Assembly: GCA_024362935.1 (NCBI GenBank)
Contig: JANCRA010000014.1
Location: forward strand, 12,966,758-13,030,757
Length of the DNA stretch: 64,000 bases
Reading direction: 5' to 3'
Origin: Setophaga petechia
Lineage: Eukaryota > Chordata > Aves > Passeriformes > Parulidae
Shown here: positions 44,036 to 59,110 of the stretch, one piece after another
Position numbering within the stretch: the stretch's first letter is position 1
Layout of the letters: each line of letters begins with the position of its first letter
Position numbers and translations under genes: made by a program
The notes under the pieces: generated by a model
What the model was told of the DNA's origin: nothing
Database searches by the model: none
Seen by the model: only the letters and a program-made list of their open reading frames with translations

Positions 44036-47000
44036 AATCTGCTAATTAAAGCACCCACAAACACATCTTACTGAATTAAAAGCACCTGAAAATACCATCC
44101 ATTCAACTAGAACACCAGAGGCTTGGTAAGTAAGAGAGGGCCCTAAGTATGTCCTGAGGACATGGGCTGAGGTGCCTCCAAGGCAGCTGGGGCAGGTTGT
44201 TCCCTGGCAGGAATTTGGATCCCAGCTCCACGTGGGGCTGTGTGGGGCACCAGTGTCTGGCTGAGCTGGGCTGGGCACGGCCATGCCCGAGCAGTGCCCC
44301 AGTCCGGCCTCCTGAGCCAATCCCACAGAAAGCTTGATTTCTTTTCTGATCTTTTCTCCTTTGGTAAAACCACTGGATATTGTTCCCTTTGGGTGTGACT
44401 AAGCCTCCAGGCACAAAAAATAATTTTGCAGAAGAATGAGCAATGGAAATAGCCCACCTTTGGTGTGATACCTAGGTGTGGCTAGGTCATTGTCCTTTTT
44501 CCTCCTCAGGGCTTTGTTTTCTTCTAAATTCTTGAAAAATACTTCTATTCTATTAGGTAGGACTAATTTGTATTTCTGCACCTATGGAATCACCTTTCCC
44601 TTCCTTATCAGCTAGCAGAACACATTGCCATTTTCTGTCTTATTTCTTGCTTTAACTCTTTCTTTTCAGTGACAGCTTCCATACTTGTTCTCTCAGGGGA
44701 AAATTTTAAGTTCTTCAATAAGGTAAATGCTTTGAATTTCATCCCATGAGGGAAGTTCTGAGTTTCTTTGTTGAAGATAATGAAAAATCTGCATTTGTGA
44801 TGATGGCAAATGGTACCTTACTGGTGTCTGTGGCCTGCACACATGCTAATATCAGAGATAAGCATCCCAGGAATACCTATATTGTTATTAGGAATAATTA
44901 ATTATCTTATCCTTCATTATATGTACAAGACCTGAATCTGATATCAGTTCACTAGAAAACCATTGGTGTTTCACTCAGGGTTCTGAAGGCAATGAGTGCC
45001 CTTTGTGTTTGCCTAGTAGAGGGATTTTCAAAGAATAATACTGGCTTTTAAATGGTGATACATCTCTGCATTCAAGAAAAGTGTTTACTTAACTCCATGG
45101 GCTTCGCAGAAAAGCAAGTTGAACATGAGCTCTCTTGTCATCTTGTTAGTGTACTGCACACAGGTAAAATACCCCTTTAATGGAGCAATCTGCAGTGCAC
45201 AGTGCTTGTAGAGTGATCTGCACATGTTCAGAGAACAACTACTTCTTTCCATCTCTTGAATATTCCTGCATTTCTTTTTTTAAATAACTTATTTCTTTTT
45301 CTTTCTTAAATAGAAAATCAGTTGAAGATAAGGACAAGGTACAGTCAGAAGGATCGTACAGGTAGATTAGATTTTTATGTGGTGGGTAGATATTTCAGAG
45401 TAAATAAGAATAAGCTGAATGAAATCCAAGTAAATGGAAAAGATGATAATAACATATAAAATCTGTAACTTCTTTCTGTGTCAGAAGTTGCTCCACCAGC
45501 CGTTATTTACTTTTTGATAGAAGAGGTGAGTGTGGAAACCTTAAGGAATTTCAGGAAAAAAAACTTAAAGGAAGATTTAACCCCAAAGTGAAAGAAAGGG
45601 GGCAATAAATATTAGCCCTTGATGAATAAAGAGTATCTGGGAAGAAAAACAGAACAGGAGAAACTGAACAAATCCTTTTTACTGGAGGTATTTAAGTTTG
45701 TGTATATATGCAAGTGTATATAGCACCACAAACGAAGTATGATCATTTTATTATATTTTGTTTTGGTTTTTTACTATTAAATTATTTGAGGTTTTATTCT
45801 GAAGATCAATAGGAGACAGCTAGGGGAGCATTGAAAAAATACTCAGAATTGAAAATCCTGCTGTATTCTGTCTTCCTCACATTTTTAGTATGGCCCACAA
45901 ACAGGAAGAAAACCTTTCAATTGATCATGCTTGTTTCTAGAATGCCTGTCTAGGATCCATTCATGTTGATCAACAAGACAGATTTCCAGGCAGGCAGTGT
46001 TTTTGCAGTGTGTATATGACAATATCCTCTTTGGAAGATTTGTTTTTAGGAGTTTTAAGACAAGTCAATGGTCTTCTGCAAGAGACATCACTAAGAGGAA
46101 TAAATAAAATACTTCTTAGTAGTAAAAGATTCCTCTAACATCCATTTTTGTTTCATTCATATAGTTTTCTCTGAGCCATTCTCTTTGGATAGGCCTGAAA
46201 GTGTTTTTTTCATATGAGCATCACAGATAATGGTATTATTCCAGTATCTGACACAAGTATAGTTCGAGGTCTTTTTTATATTACATTAAGATCTCATCAT
46301 AGGTGATGCTTCCCTGTTTTTCTGAATATCTTTCTGTGTTTATCACCTTCAGTTCTGAATATATTTTATTTATTCATTTCCATGCCTTCTAGAGAAATAT
46401 GCGTATTTTAAGAAACATGACTAATTGTTTAGTATTGAGATTTTTCATTTCCTAATACTGCAAAGTCACATTTCACGTCACTTTCTCTTACACAGATTTA
46501 TCTTTATTTTGTACCACGGGTGTCATGAAAAATGCTTGTTTAGCATTGACAGTGGCAAATGTTTAGATTTCCATTTTCATCTTGAATGGTGTTACTATTT
46601 TTAGCCCACCTAGGTTATTTGGAGTGAAGAAGCAAAGGAGGTAGCATAGAAAGTTGGAAGAATAAACCCTATTGTGTTCCTTTATTCAGTTTCTTTTCTC
46701 CTGCACACTTTCTTGGACTCAGTTCCTTCTCTTTGTTCTCCCCCATAACCCTTCTCTTCCCTTGTAAATCCACTTGAATGGAGGAATATTTTCTTTGTGG
46801 AGCAGGAAACTATTTCCAGATTTAAAGGAGGATAGTCTGGAAAACCCATGGGAACAATAGATACTTCAGAAAAGAAAACAGAACCCTCTGTTGTTATTAC
46901 TACAATTGTGTGCCAAGACTAGAATTAAATATCTTACATTTGTGGGGAATGAGCTCTCAGCTGAAGGCCTGCTCATCTGGTCTCTCTTATCACCTAGATT

Positions 47001-49571
47001 TCATCACCTAGACTCTGTTAGCTCCTCAGAGTGTGGGCACCTTTGTGGTGACCACTTGTGAAGATAACACTTTACAAAAAGATAAATGATCCATTAATAA
47101 TTCTCATAAAGCAGAAAAATAATAGTAGAAGATCATATTTGGTACCACAACTAATTATAGTTGTATTAAAACTAGTGCTCTCCATTTACTGATAACAGAA
47201 AGATGTTTTGGGCCATTCTTTTAAAGGCAGTTATTAATGGGCCAAAAAATCAGCTCCTCTACCCCTTGCATATACACTTGGGTGCTAATCTAGCTGTAGC
47301 TGTTTTGAGACCTGTATAGGTCATTTATTAACCTCTCTCCATGTCAAGTGGAGTGCCCTGTCACAGGAGGCATCACCTTGCTTAAACTGCTCATCTGCAT
47401 GCACAGGTCCCAGCTGAGGCTAGAGGTAGCACAGAGAGGAAGTCTCAAATCTGCTGAGGGCTCCTCATGCCTAGCAGAGTGTTTTATAAGATTGTGAAAT
47501 GGTGTGGGGGAGTTAGCCCTGGGTCTGTGGGTAAACAAAGACATTCTGTCTCCAGATCTGTTAGTAAGTAGCTTTCAGAAGCACCAAAATCAATTAAAAA
47601 CTGAATCATTTGTCTCTGTTAAATATAACTTCGAAGGTTTGAAATAGAGTCAGGCTGAAATGCTGTCCTCTAGCTGGTGACCGAGGGAACCCTCATAGCT
47701 GACATCAGCATTGGACAAGGCACAGAACTTAGCTTTGAAGTTTTAAGGAAGAGGAAGGCTTCAAGTTTTAAAGGTGACTGTGTGACCACATGAATCAGTC
47801 ACTACCCAATCCTATTTTGCTCTTTCAAGGTTTTTTGTGTTTAGTTTTGTTTGGAAGTTAGGAGCCCTCAGCATGTGTGTGCCAGTGTGTTTGTGAGGAC
47901 ATGTGTACGTACGTGTGCTGCGCTCGTCTGCCAGAACAGATTCCCCTGAAAGAGTGCTGCAGAAATCCAGCTGCTTTTCCATTAACAGCCTTGATTTCCA
48001 AATGGACTCCAGGAGGATACTTTCTGGAGCTGCCTAGGGATAACTAGCCAATCCAAACTATTTCCTTTGATATGGTTGGCTGTGTCAGCTTTCGGCCAAT
48101 GGAGTATGGCCTTCTTCCTATTATCATGTTAATCACCCATTGCTGTTTTAGCCTAGAAAGCCCTGCCTAAGCAAAGGCACACTGGTGCAGAATTCATGGA
48201 ATATGCCTAACTTCCATGGTGCATTTGTTATTATGGTGTTACAGCCTGTTCATTAGCTTCCAGCAGGCTACCTTGTTGCCATTGATGACATGGGAAGTAG
48301 TTAAGCTCTTGGTAGCACCTAATTTGTTCTTTCCTCAGCAGGTGCTTGAGGAAATTGGATCCCATGCACAGAGGGGGTGACAGCAGCTCCTCTGTTTAAC
48401 TCAAAACTTCTGACTTACTACTGCTGTCCTAAAAATGGGGTTCTATACCTGGGTGTGAGGTGGAGGCTGAAGAAAAAGTGCATCTAAAAGTACACAAAAA
48501 GTACCCTCAAAACTATTTTCCTTCAAAAGGTTAACAGGGTGTAATTTACTGAATTGGGCTTCTCTGTGCTGTTGATTTGGGGTTCTCATCCATCCCTTGT
48601 GGCCAGCACACAGAGATTTCACGTGTTCTGCTGCCACCAGCTTTGGCCGTGGGATGCAGACCTCATGCTTGTGCCTAATGGCAGTTTTTGCAGTAGGAAT
48701 TATTCTCCAGAAAAGGTAGGCACAAAAAGCCCATTTTTTTAAAATTACACATCAAAAAATGTCTATTTAGGTAGCATATTCATATGCAGTAAATAAGCAT
48801 ATATATCAAACCAAAGCACCATACATACTTCTGCTTTGAGAAATAAGAATTTTTGCAAGTGTACAAAGGCTCAGCCTTTATGATTTTTGATCCTTTTTTT
48901 GTTGGTTTTTTTTTTCCGTTAAGTTGGATATCCAACTTGTCAACATGCATTTTAATTTCTGCAAATGGTGCCTTGGATTTTTTCCTGTCACATTGCTCAA
49001 GTACACGCATCACTGTAAATCTGAGTGCAAACCCCATTTTCCATTTGAATAAATGGCTCATGTAATTGCCTTTTCACACTGTCTCCTGACTTCTGCAGTT
49101 AGGCCTCCCTGGTATGACTTTGAGATGGAGAAAATATAAACAGATTGTACCAGGAAACAGTTCTTTGTGGTAATGCAGTTTTTCCAAGATTTCTGATTAG
49201 AGACCAATACAAAATGCATTATTTCCTTCCCTTCACCAAGTAACTCTAGGTGCTCTGCCTACTCTATGTTGAGTATAATGAAAGGTGGAATTTTTTGAGA
49301 AAGTTGATCTTACTCTGAAAACAGTTACTTTTCTGTCTTTTATTTCACTCTGGGGGAATTTTACTGCTACGGCTTAAATGACGGGTGCAAACTCCTTGTG
49401 GCTCAGGTACTCAGATTTTCAAGTAGTGTAATTTGAAATTTTTAAAGTTGAAATTAAAATTTCTTCTAAAGCAGGTTGGTAATTATAGATTGTGTTTATG
49501 GTCCCAGAAAAGCCTGGCCTGGGGATATATGGGCAAAAAAAGCCTCAGTGGAGGAAATTTGAAGCATATAA

Positions 49572-49748
<177 letters not shown>

Positions 49749-52700
49749 TAGGCCACTCATTGGCTGCTTGTTTTTTGCTACTCTTTGACATTCACTATTC
49801 TAATAACTTGTTAATATTCATGCTGTAATTTATTTTTTTATTTTTCAAGGAAAATGATTTTGATGTAATGACTCTTCACTTCAAAGCTTTTTAAATATGT
49901 GGTTATAAAAGTGTTACTGCTGAGCTTTTCCTTATCCTTCTGAGTCCTCATGTAGCATTTTCATTTTTATTAAAATCAAACTTTTGACAGTATCTTCCAT
50001 TTGATAGCATAAATTTCTCTCTATCTGTGTAAAAAGTACTTGCCAGTTGTCAACCACTTAGGAGCAATTATGTTTCAATTTTGTATGTCATGACATTGAA
50101 TAGATGTAACTGCTAGCATTTTCCCAGCTAAGTGTGGTGAATTCCTGAGGAACATTGTCAAAACAAAACACTTACAGAGTTATTTCAGTGGTTTTTTCTA
50201 CTTTTCTCTACAATTCTGGACTTCAGAAAGTTCAGCTTTTCAGACATACAAATTTTAAAAATCAGTGCTTTCTGCCTTGTGTGACAGTCCTGTCACAGGA
50301 GTTGGTAAAAGCATTGTTGTCACATGATGGGTTGTACTTCTGTTGCAGCTGTGATTGCTTCTCTGATGAGCACAAAGAAAGGTTTTTTCCTGTATGGACA
50401 GATGTTATAAATACATGTGTTGGCCCAAGAGGTCAGTTTATTTTGGTGCATAGCCCACAAGAAGATACTTACACATGCCACTGTGGCATGTGTTGGATGA
50501 GACCCTTCAAGGACCTGGCAGTGCTCTCTGTGTCTCGTACACTCCTATGCAGCATTTATCTCCCATAAGCATAATGGTTTTCCTTCAGCAATTTTACATT
50601 TAGGAAATTATTCTCCCATCAATTCTGCTATGTAACTCCTATTAGCTTTGAAGTGGATTATGCATAAATACCAGAGAGAGAGAAATGTGGACTGACACAT
50701 TCTTCAAACCCCTACCCCCAAATGAAAAACATGCATATCAGTCACAATCATTTTCATTCAAGAGCCAGACAGGAGTTTTAAGTTAATGTCAAGCAGGTTA
50801 AGATAAAGATATCTAAAAGTGTTTGCTTTTGTAGCAGGTGTTAATGTAATCTCTTGTTTGCAAGCTTGAAGAGTGAGATCCTTGTTAATTGGACCGTGGT
50901 GATTTCATGTAGCTCCCTCCTAGATTTTGAGAGAGAAGTCCTTAGCAAGCTTAGCACTTGTTTCAACTTAATTTGTGATCCAGTAGCTAATAAATGATTT
51001 TTAAATACAAAGGTCATGAAATGCTGAGTTAAGGTTCTGCTTGATTTGAGGGAAACAATTTTTTTCCTTTTGGAAAAATGTAATTTCTTCATTTTCCAGT
51101 AACTGATGTGTGAAGTTTATTTATGTATATGTCCATATTAGTGCTGTCTGGAATAATATACAGTTATACAGATGACCCTACAAAGTCCTTAGCACTATTG
51201 GAAGACAACAGGTGTAGAAGGCATTGGAGGCTGTGAAAATTGTGGTGCTGTTATTTGTGAAAACTGTACCCATTGTTTCCTTGAAGCTGTACATTGGTTA
51301 CTTTAGTATTTGGAAGAATTCTATATAGTACAAAAGTGCTATGGGCCCAGTTCTGTACACCTAGAACATTGTAAATACCAGGGTGTGGTAAGAAAATATG
51401 TGATAATTCTACTGTGGTGTCATATCTTCATGTCCCTTTGCTGAGGTATGTGCATTAAGTTAAGGTCATCACTGCTTTTAATGGTCAGTTTAGGAAAGAG
51501 CAATGTATAGAAATCTTTAATATGGAGCTAAACTTCCTCTCACTCTGGGCATCTCAGTTCACAACCCTCCTGGGCCCCCTCTCCTTCAGGACATTCAACT
51601 GCTCACAAAAAAGGTGTTTCCAGTGAGTTTGCTCATTGGTATTTGTTCTTTACTGGGGAATACTGAAGGGAAAAGGAGAGGCTAGATGTCAGCATTTCTT
51701 CAGCAACAAATGCTGTTCAGATTGTTGGTGTTAATTTATACAGTCCTGGGATGGTAACAGTAGGGAGAGAGACTAACTGTGCTTGCTCCTGTCCCCCCTG
51801 GTCATAGCCTGAGCACTTTGTTCCCTCATTCAGGCCTTAGGACAGACTTGCACAGGCCTCCCTACTGCTTAGGCTGGTTTAGCATGGGTAAGGGGTGCAA
51901 GATTTTCCCCTCTCTATGTTAGACCAAGTCTAGCCAGATGGGCAGCAGGAGAAAGAAGCCAATATAGCTGTGTCTGCAGCCCAGGTCTAGTTCACAGGAA
52001 TTATTCATATCATTGTTGTCAATTGAAAATCTACAGATAAGGAAGGATTTGTTTGTGCTGGAGGGACACTGAGATCTCAGGGTGAACATGCTGGTGTTTG
52101 GGAGACAGAAGGAACTTGCCCTCAGACTGTGTGTCCTCAGGAGCTTAGGGCTGGCCTCATCTCAATGAACTTGTATCTGTCTAAAATTAAGGTGTCTGGT
52201 TTAATATAGTCATTGAGATACTGTCCAGGGAAAATGAATGATTGATACCAATCTAAGATAAGAGTTTGAGTAGGATAAGCATTTCCAGGGAGAGATTTTT
52301 ATCTCTCTTTTGAATTTGAGGAGAGCCAAGACAATGAAGTTAGCCTTGACATGTAATTTTTAGGTAAAAAATCCCTTGGCTTTGATAATCCAAGACTCAG
52401 CAGCACTTTCTTCTCATACTTTGAGAAACACAAAATCAATAGTTGAGATATCTTAAGCACTTGCTTACAGTTTTTTTCTGCTCAAGTGACTGTCAGCAAA
52501 GGAATCCCTGCTCTGTCGCAGTGATACCTTTTAGGTAGCAGCATCCATAATATGATTAAAGAATTAAATTATTTCTGACATCATGGTCTTAAAAACAACA
52601 TCCAGTTAAGTTGGCTGTGCCTCCCTCTTCAACCTCTCAGATTCCCAGTCTGGAGCTGGAGGCCCTGTTCATAATTCATGGAGGTAAGGGTTGATTTTTT

Positions 52701-55700
52701 TCAAAGCAGTATGAAGAGAATTTCCAGTGCTACTCCCACACACTGCTTTGAAAAATTACCCTGCTGCACTCCAGCCCTTCATATCCTGTGCACAAACACA
52801 GAGGCACATTGGGTCCTTCACAGGGTCCCCAGGGAGGGAGCAGGCTGGATCCATCCCCAGAGGAGGGAAACGGGAGATGTTTTGTTTCAGCTGATGCTGG
52901 GGCCTGTAGGAGGGCTCTGTGTGGCAGAACAGAGCTCCTCAGCTGGGGTTAGCCAGGAAGGGATCTGTTTAGAAAGGTTTTCAGCTGGGGGGGTAGTTCG
53001 GGTTGGAATTTTTAGAGAGCAGTGGTCTTTGAAACATTGCACCGATTGGGGCTCCTGTGAAACATTTCCATGCCCACAGAAAGGGGATCCCCCTTTGAAA
53101 CATTTACAGGCATTGGGGAGTCCACCTGGGACTATATCAAAAACTTTCAGCAGTTCTTGCTGCCTCTGTACTTGCTTACCTCCTGTTGTGCTGACCTGGC
53201 AATGTTTAAAGCTTCTCCCCCTTTTCTCCGCACCGAGCTGTGCCTCTGATGTGCCGTCTCTGTGAGATGAGGGGAGGATGGGCCTGCGGGCCCGGGGCTC
53301 TACGGGGGGCACTGAGCAGCCATGGCAGCAGCCCCAGCGTGGAGATCTGTCAGTGCCGCCTCTGCCCATGGCTGGGGCAGCCCTGGAGCTTCAGCCTGCA
53401 TGGCAGGGCCACTGCCAGGTCCCCGTGTGGGCAGTGGCTGCTCCCATCCTGCACTGCCAAGGGAAATCCGCTCAGAGCCCCACAAAGGGAAATGAGGATT
53501 AGGCCCAGGGTTTTCCTGTTGGGTTTTTACAGCTGTGCTCTTCCCACAGCCAGGCTGGGTTCCCTAATTGATATTTATCAGGGGCACAGAATTGCACAGA
53601 TTTGTTCTCTGGGTGGGTCAGGTTGCCTGTATCAAGGGGAAGTGCATTTGATCCCTGCCAGAGCTCTCGGCTCTTTGGGTAAGAGAAGGGGGCACAGCAG
53701 TACTTCTCTCTGTCTCACTTAGACGGGGCATGTTTTCCATTTAACATTCAAAGAAGATGAGCAACAGTCCCAAGTCTTCTTTCTCCATTTTCCAAGAAAG
53801 TCTCCTGGCAAATGTGCACAGGAAGCTCAACTGGGGCTTGGTTAGTACTGAAACAGGGAAAATAATGATTCCTGGTTTGTGCTGCAGCACTGGGATTGCT
53901 GTAACATTCCTCCTGCCTCTGGCTCCAAAGGAATGTGAGCACTGTGGGCCCATGAGAGGCTGTCCCAGTGCTGGGAGCTCAGCAGAGCCCTGCCCCAGTG
54001 CCACTCCTGTCCTTCCTGTGGAATTGCCAGCGCTCCCTGCCAAGAGCCAGGAATGAGCCCTGGTGAGCAGGGGAGGAGGGGCGAGGCTGGATGTGTTTGT
54101 GATGTGAACATGAGGCCCCGTCTGAGCTTCGGGAGCCGCCAGGGACAGAGGGGAGTGCTGAAGGGAGAGCTTCCCGAAGTCACAGTGAAATTGTTCCCTG
54201 GTCCAGTTCTTGAACTGCAGCCTGGATAAATTCCTCTCTGTTTGATGGGATGGGGTTGACAAAGTTAAACGCGGTGTTTTGTAGAGTTTTCTGAGTACTG
54301 CCCCAAGCCACGGCGTATCATACATTGTGTGCAGCGTAGGACTCCAAGGATCTTAATTACCTTTCCTGCCCTTAGAGATCATGTTTCAAGTTCTGGAAAC
54401 ACTCTGCCAGAATTAAACACAAAAGAGAAGGAAAAACATCCATCTGCAGTTACATTTCTTTCAAATGCATACAAGTATTTCAAACAAAATAATGGCCAAC
54501 TATAGATCTGTTATTTTTTAAACATTATAAAATAACGTAATATTTTAAAATATAAAAGTAAGTTGGGTGCTTAGAAAAGGTCAAACTGCAATAGTAACTA
54601 CAGAAATAATTTTCTAAAAAGCAGTGGTTTAGAAAACTCATTTTACGTTCAGAAGAATTAGCAGTTGATACCAAGCTCAGTCACTGAGATCGTACTCAAA
54701 TCAAGCATAAATCAGTATATTCCCACTTATATTTTTGCTTTGTGATTAGAAATTGAAACAAATGGTCTTATCTTTTGATTTTGATTGTGAAACATAAAAT
54801 TCATAAACTTAGAACTTAACAAAATTGCTAATTTATATATTATATGATAAAAATTCAGAGTCATTTTGGATGGTCCTGAACTCCTTCCTGTCACAGTAGA
54901 TTCTGAGTGCATGTGACAAGGATGTACATAAGGTTCATTTTTGCAAAACTGACTTTTATATATGTGAAGATACTTAGCCCTGGGCATCCTCTGATGAGGA
55001 TGTGAAGCATTTCTTATACTCAGGCCTGATCTTGTGAAGCATTTGTTCTTCATTCTCATTAAGCTGAGAACAGCTAATGCTTTTCAGAATCTCTCTTATA
55101 ATAAAACATATTTTACTTTACATGAAATAAATGTAGTCATTATTGGAAGGTGCAGCTTTAATTATTATAATTTAATTCTTGTAAAATTCCTATTTCTTTG
55201 GACCTAAGGACTTCTGTTAGTTGAGGCATGTGCATGGTAGCAGTGATGGTGACATTGTAAAGCACTGTCTTAGTAATAGTTTTCAGGCATTAAGGCAAAT
55301 AAAAATGTGCCAGATTGCTTTTGAAGCATTACTTGCAAATTATCAACAGGAACATATTTCTGGACTCAACTGCTGAATGTGTGAATTAATTATGGACACA
55401 TTAGGAACTCAGAAATATTTTTTTAACTTTGATGTTTGTAAAGCATATTCCAAGTAATTGCTCTTTTAATGCAGAATTGAAGGTACCACCTTCTTATATT
55501 TACCCAGCACTTGCTTCAATATCCAATCCTATGTGGACTTGCCTAAATGAACAATATGTACATGACTTTCATTTTGCAGCACCTGCCTTTTGAGAAAGAC
55601 TAATTTTGAGAAAAAAAGTGTTAAGTGTAAGTGCTGTAAAGCACTTACCTTTAGAGATGAACCCATGCAGGGTGTCTCTCTCCACATGATCCTGGGAGCC

Positions 55701-55855
55701 TTAATCCCAGGGACTGGCTGGGGTCCTGCTGGTGCTGCTGGAGAGGCTTTGCCCAAGTGGAGCTTGCTGCTGGCTCAGGCCCCTGGGCACAGGCATCTGC
55801 TCATGCCAGTAAGGGTCTCCTGTTATTTTGCCCAACTCTAAGCTCTGGGGTTTGG

Positions 55856-55881
55856 TTTTTTTTTTTTTTTTTTTTTTTTTT
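55856..55881. repeat. T26 homopolymer
   Basis: The longest homopolymer in the window, 26 T in a row. On the - strand it is a poly(A) run, so it could be the tail of a retroposed copy lying to its right, but I see no recognisable source sequence or flanking duplication. Confidence 0.
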
Positions 55882-58579
55882 GCATCTGATAGTTTTAGCA
55901 TTAACCACATTTGCAAGTCACTAAATATTGTAATGAGTATAGTGTATTAAAGGCTGGAAGTATTTGTTTTCCAACACTTTTTATCAGTGTAGTCCTACAG
56001 GTTGCCATTGCTAACAGACAGAAGGAGCTTCTTTTATTTAGTATAACCAAAATGTGCCTTAACATAATCTATTATTTAATTGGTTTCTTACTTTGAAACT
56101 TCAAAACATCATGTTTTTACTGTTCCTTCCTTTCTAATGCTGGAAAATTGATTATGCAAAATCTTAATCATTTTATCCAGTTGTCCTGTGCATATGTGGC
56201 CTCCTGCAATTTTTACCTATGCATATTTGTTCACACAAATTACTCCATTCCATGAGAATGTATTTTGGTTTGCTTGTTTATCAGGAAAGAAATAACATTT
56301 CCTTTAATATATTCATTCACATATTCCTTTTGCATTTTTCATTTCATTTAAAACTTGGTAATAGTAGTTCAGTTTTCACTGACATTTTTATAGCTGCTAT
56401 GACAACATTCCTGTTTTGCATGATACATGCATAATGGGCAATGACTGCAGTGTTACACTGCTTTCATTCTTTCTTAACTGTGTTAAGATTCCTTACAGCC
56501 TCCAAACTCAATTTTCATATGCAGTGATGATTACACCTGTTTAAACATTTTCCTGGTAGTTTCATATTTATTCATAAAGGGAGCAGTCGAAAAAACACCT
56601 TTTCTGCAATCAGTCTGAGTTTTAAGTGTGATATTTCTTCAAAGTTATCATTAACAAGCACCTCAGTCTAGTCCCAACCTTTCAATATCAGCTAAGCAGT
56701 GTAGGAAAAAATGCTATTTTCAGTAAACTTTACCCTGTGTAGAAATAATTTTTCTGACTATGTAACTTGGTCTTCATTTTATTAACTCACCTTTAAAACT
56801 GTTTTATGTTTGTATTTAAAAGTCTGCAGAGATAGTTTCTGCCTTATTCTCACATATTTTATATGCATATGGCCAGGTATTTCTAAGTTCATAACCAAAT
56901 TTCTTAGCCCCTCTTTGCTAATCTTGAATCTGGAAAAGAAAGCAAGTCCTCACCATATGGGGCTTGGGTTCTCTCTGCAGATGGTGAAATGACTCTGCTT
57001 TCTGGTGGAGAGGTCAGCACCCCTCTGTGTCCTACTTTTGAGGAAAAAAACCCAGAATATTTCTTGTGGGTGGAAGAAGGAAGAAACCCACCACCACTTC
57101 TAAGTGCATTCTTCAGACTTCATATAAATGATATTTTCAGGGCATTGTTCTCCTCATGTGAATTGTGGGACTAATGTTTCTATTTGTTCTGTCCTTAAAA
57201 TTTAGGTGTTGATTTCTTTGTGGGAGCTTTTTAGCAAGTAACAGTTTTATCTGGATAATGTAGATGTCATCCCCCTTTCTTATTTATTCCCTGGTTTGGA
57301 AATATCTGATACTCGTACCACTTTTTTTGACTGACAGAAAACTTGGTGACTTTTTCTGAAAAATAGATGATATATGAGAAGTGAATAAAGAGCAAAGTAA
57401 TGAATGTCTACTGAAGCTGGAAAGACCTCATACTTGGGTTAGCTAGGAATTAGCTTTGGCAAAGTTGTAAAATACTCATTTTACCTATTTGGGGGAACCT
57501 AGACAAGCTTCCAGACTGTTTCCAGTCATAGGAAAAATGGGAGAAGAATGTATTTAGTATCAGTAATCTATAGTTAAATTCCTTTTCTGCTAAAGTTCTG
57601 GATTTTACTATTTCTGAATATGAGGTTCTGTATTGAGCACTTTTGAGCATTGACAAGTGTTTATTTTTCATCTTTTGATTGCAAAACAGCCCTCTGGTGA
57701 ATCAGTAAGGGTACTGGTGTGCATATGCTGAATCCTAGCTCTAGTTATCAGAGTAAAAGGGTTTGTTCATATGTTAAAAGTCCAGGTTTGTACCGTCTGT
57801 TACTTGGGAAGTATCAGAGTCAGGCATTTGGACTGTTGCATTTAATTATAATTTAAACTCAACAGCATCCTTAACCTTCTGGAAGATTTTATCTGGTCTC
57901 CTGGAACAAGAGGTTACCAACTGACATGACTCTTAAAAATTATTTCTGTTTTGTGATAGCTGGCAAGCAAGTTGAATCAAACACAGGCCTCCCTGGATGC
58001 TTTGTTTGGGGTACTGGAATCTTGTTTTTTTAATTTGTGGGGGAAAACTTTGCTGCCCTGAGGTTCCTTACAACTGATCCCATGAAGGAAACCCATGTAA
58101 ACTTTTTAGGCACTTGTACTTTTTTTTTTGGCTTCCAGAATCCTGGCACAGATAAAACCTTTGCACAACTGGTCTCTGCAGATGTGCTGCTTCCTTGTCA
58201 CAGACTTTGTTCAATTTATTAGTAAGTTTTGACAGCTTTGTGCTTTTTTAAGACTCAGATAGGTTTTAATTGAATATTATGACTTCTCAGATCCATTGAG
58301 TGCCATTTTAAAAATTAAATTTCTTTTTTAGATGATTATATAATAAGCTTGAGATAGGGGACTTCGGGTTGTCCCTGTCAGGCTTCTCTGTGGTAATATG
58401 AAACTCTAAAGAAGTGGCAAATCGTGGTTTTTTAAGTGGAAAATGTGTTGTCCTGCCACAACTGAGGAAACTCAAAGAAATTGCGTATGAATACCACAAT
58501 CTTTCTAAGGCAGAGCTCCATAGCAGGCCAAAACACCTCACTGTAGTTCCATAGTTGTCTTTTTCACCCATTTCATGGA

Positions 58580-59110
58580 GCCATAAAATCATTGAGGTTG
58601 GAAAAGATCTCCAAGATGGAGTCCGGCCTTTGACCGAGCGCTGCCTTGTCAACTAGCCCAGAGCATTGAGTGCCACATCCAGTTTTGAACATTTCCAGAG
58701 ATTGTGCTCCACCACCTCCCTGGGCAGCCTGTTCCAATGCTTGCCAACCCTTTCAGTGAAAAAATTCTTCCTGATGTTCAACCTGAACCTCCCCTGGTGC
58801 AGTTTTGGGCCATTTCCCCCTCTCCTGTTGCTGTTGCCTGGGAGCAGACCCCGACTCCCACCTGGCTGCACCCTCCTGCCAGGGAGCTGCAGAGACCAAG
58901 AAGGTCCCTCTGAGCCTCCTTTTCTCCAGGCTGATTCCCCCCTGCTCCCTCAGCTCCTTCTCATTGGACTGACTCTCTAGGTCCTTCACCAGCTCTGCTG
59001 TCCTTCTCTGGACAGACTCCATCCCCTCAAAGTCGTTATTGAATTGAGGGGCCCAAAACTGGACCCAGGACTCGAGGTGTGGCCTCACCAGTGTCCTGTG
59101 TGGGGCAACA
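58580..59110 (-). mobile_element. CR1 LINE fragment, broken ORF2 end
   Basis: Read on the - strand this is the C-terminal part of the CR1 reverse-transcriptase ORF plus its 3' tail. Diagnostic peptides are SVQRRTAELVKDLE and LEKRRLRG in one frame (about 59030-58900) and [20 protein letters not shown] followed by RLPREVVE in another (about 58800-58690). The frame change between them means at least one indel, and the endonuclease and most of the polymerase are absent. The 3' end (58580-58600) has the CAATGATTTTATG-like tail on the - strand. It is a dead 5'-truncated copy inserted antisense to ZNF423. Confidence 0.

Noticed and set aside
52678..54325. Overlapping 160-195-aa frames on both strands
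   Set aside because: GC-richer intron segment. The frames overlap one another antisense, have no recognised domain, and I see no convincing exon set.
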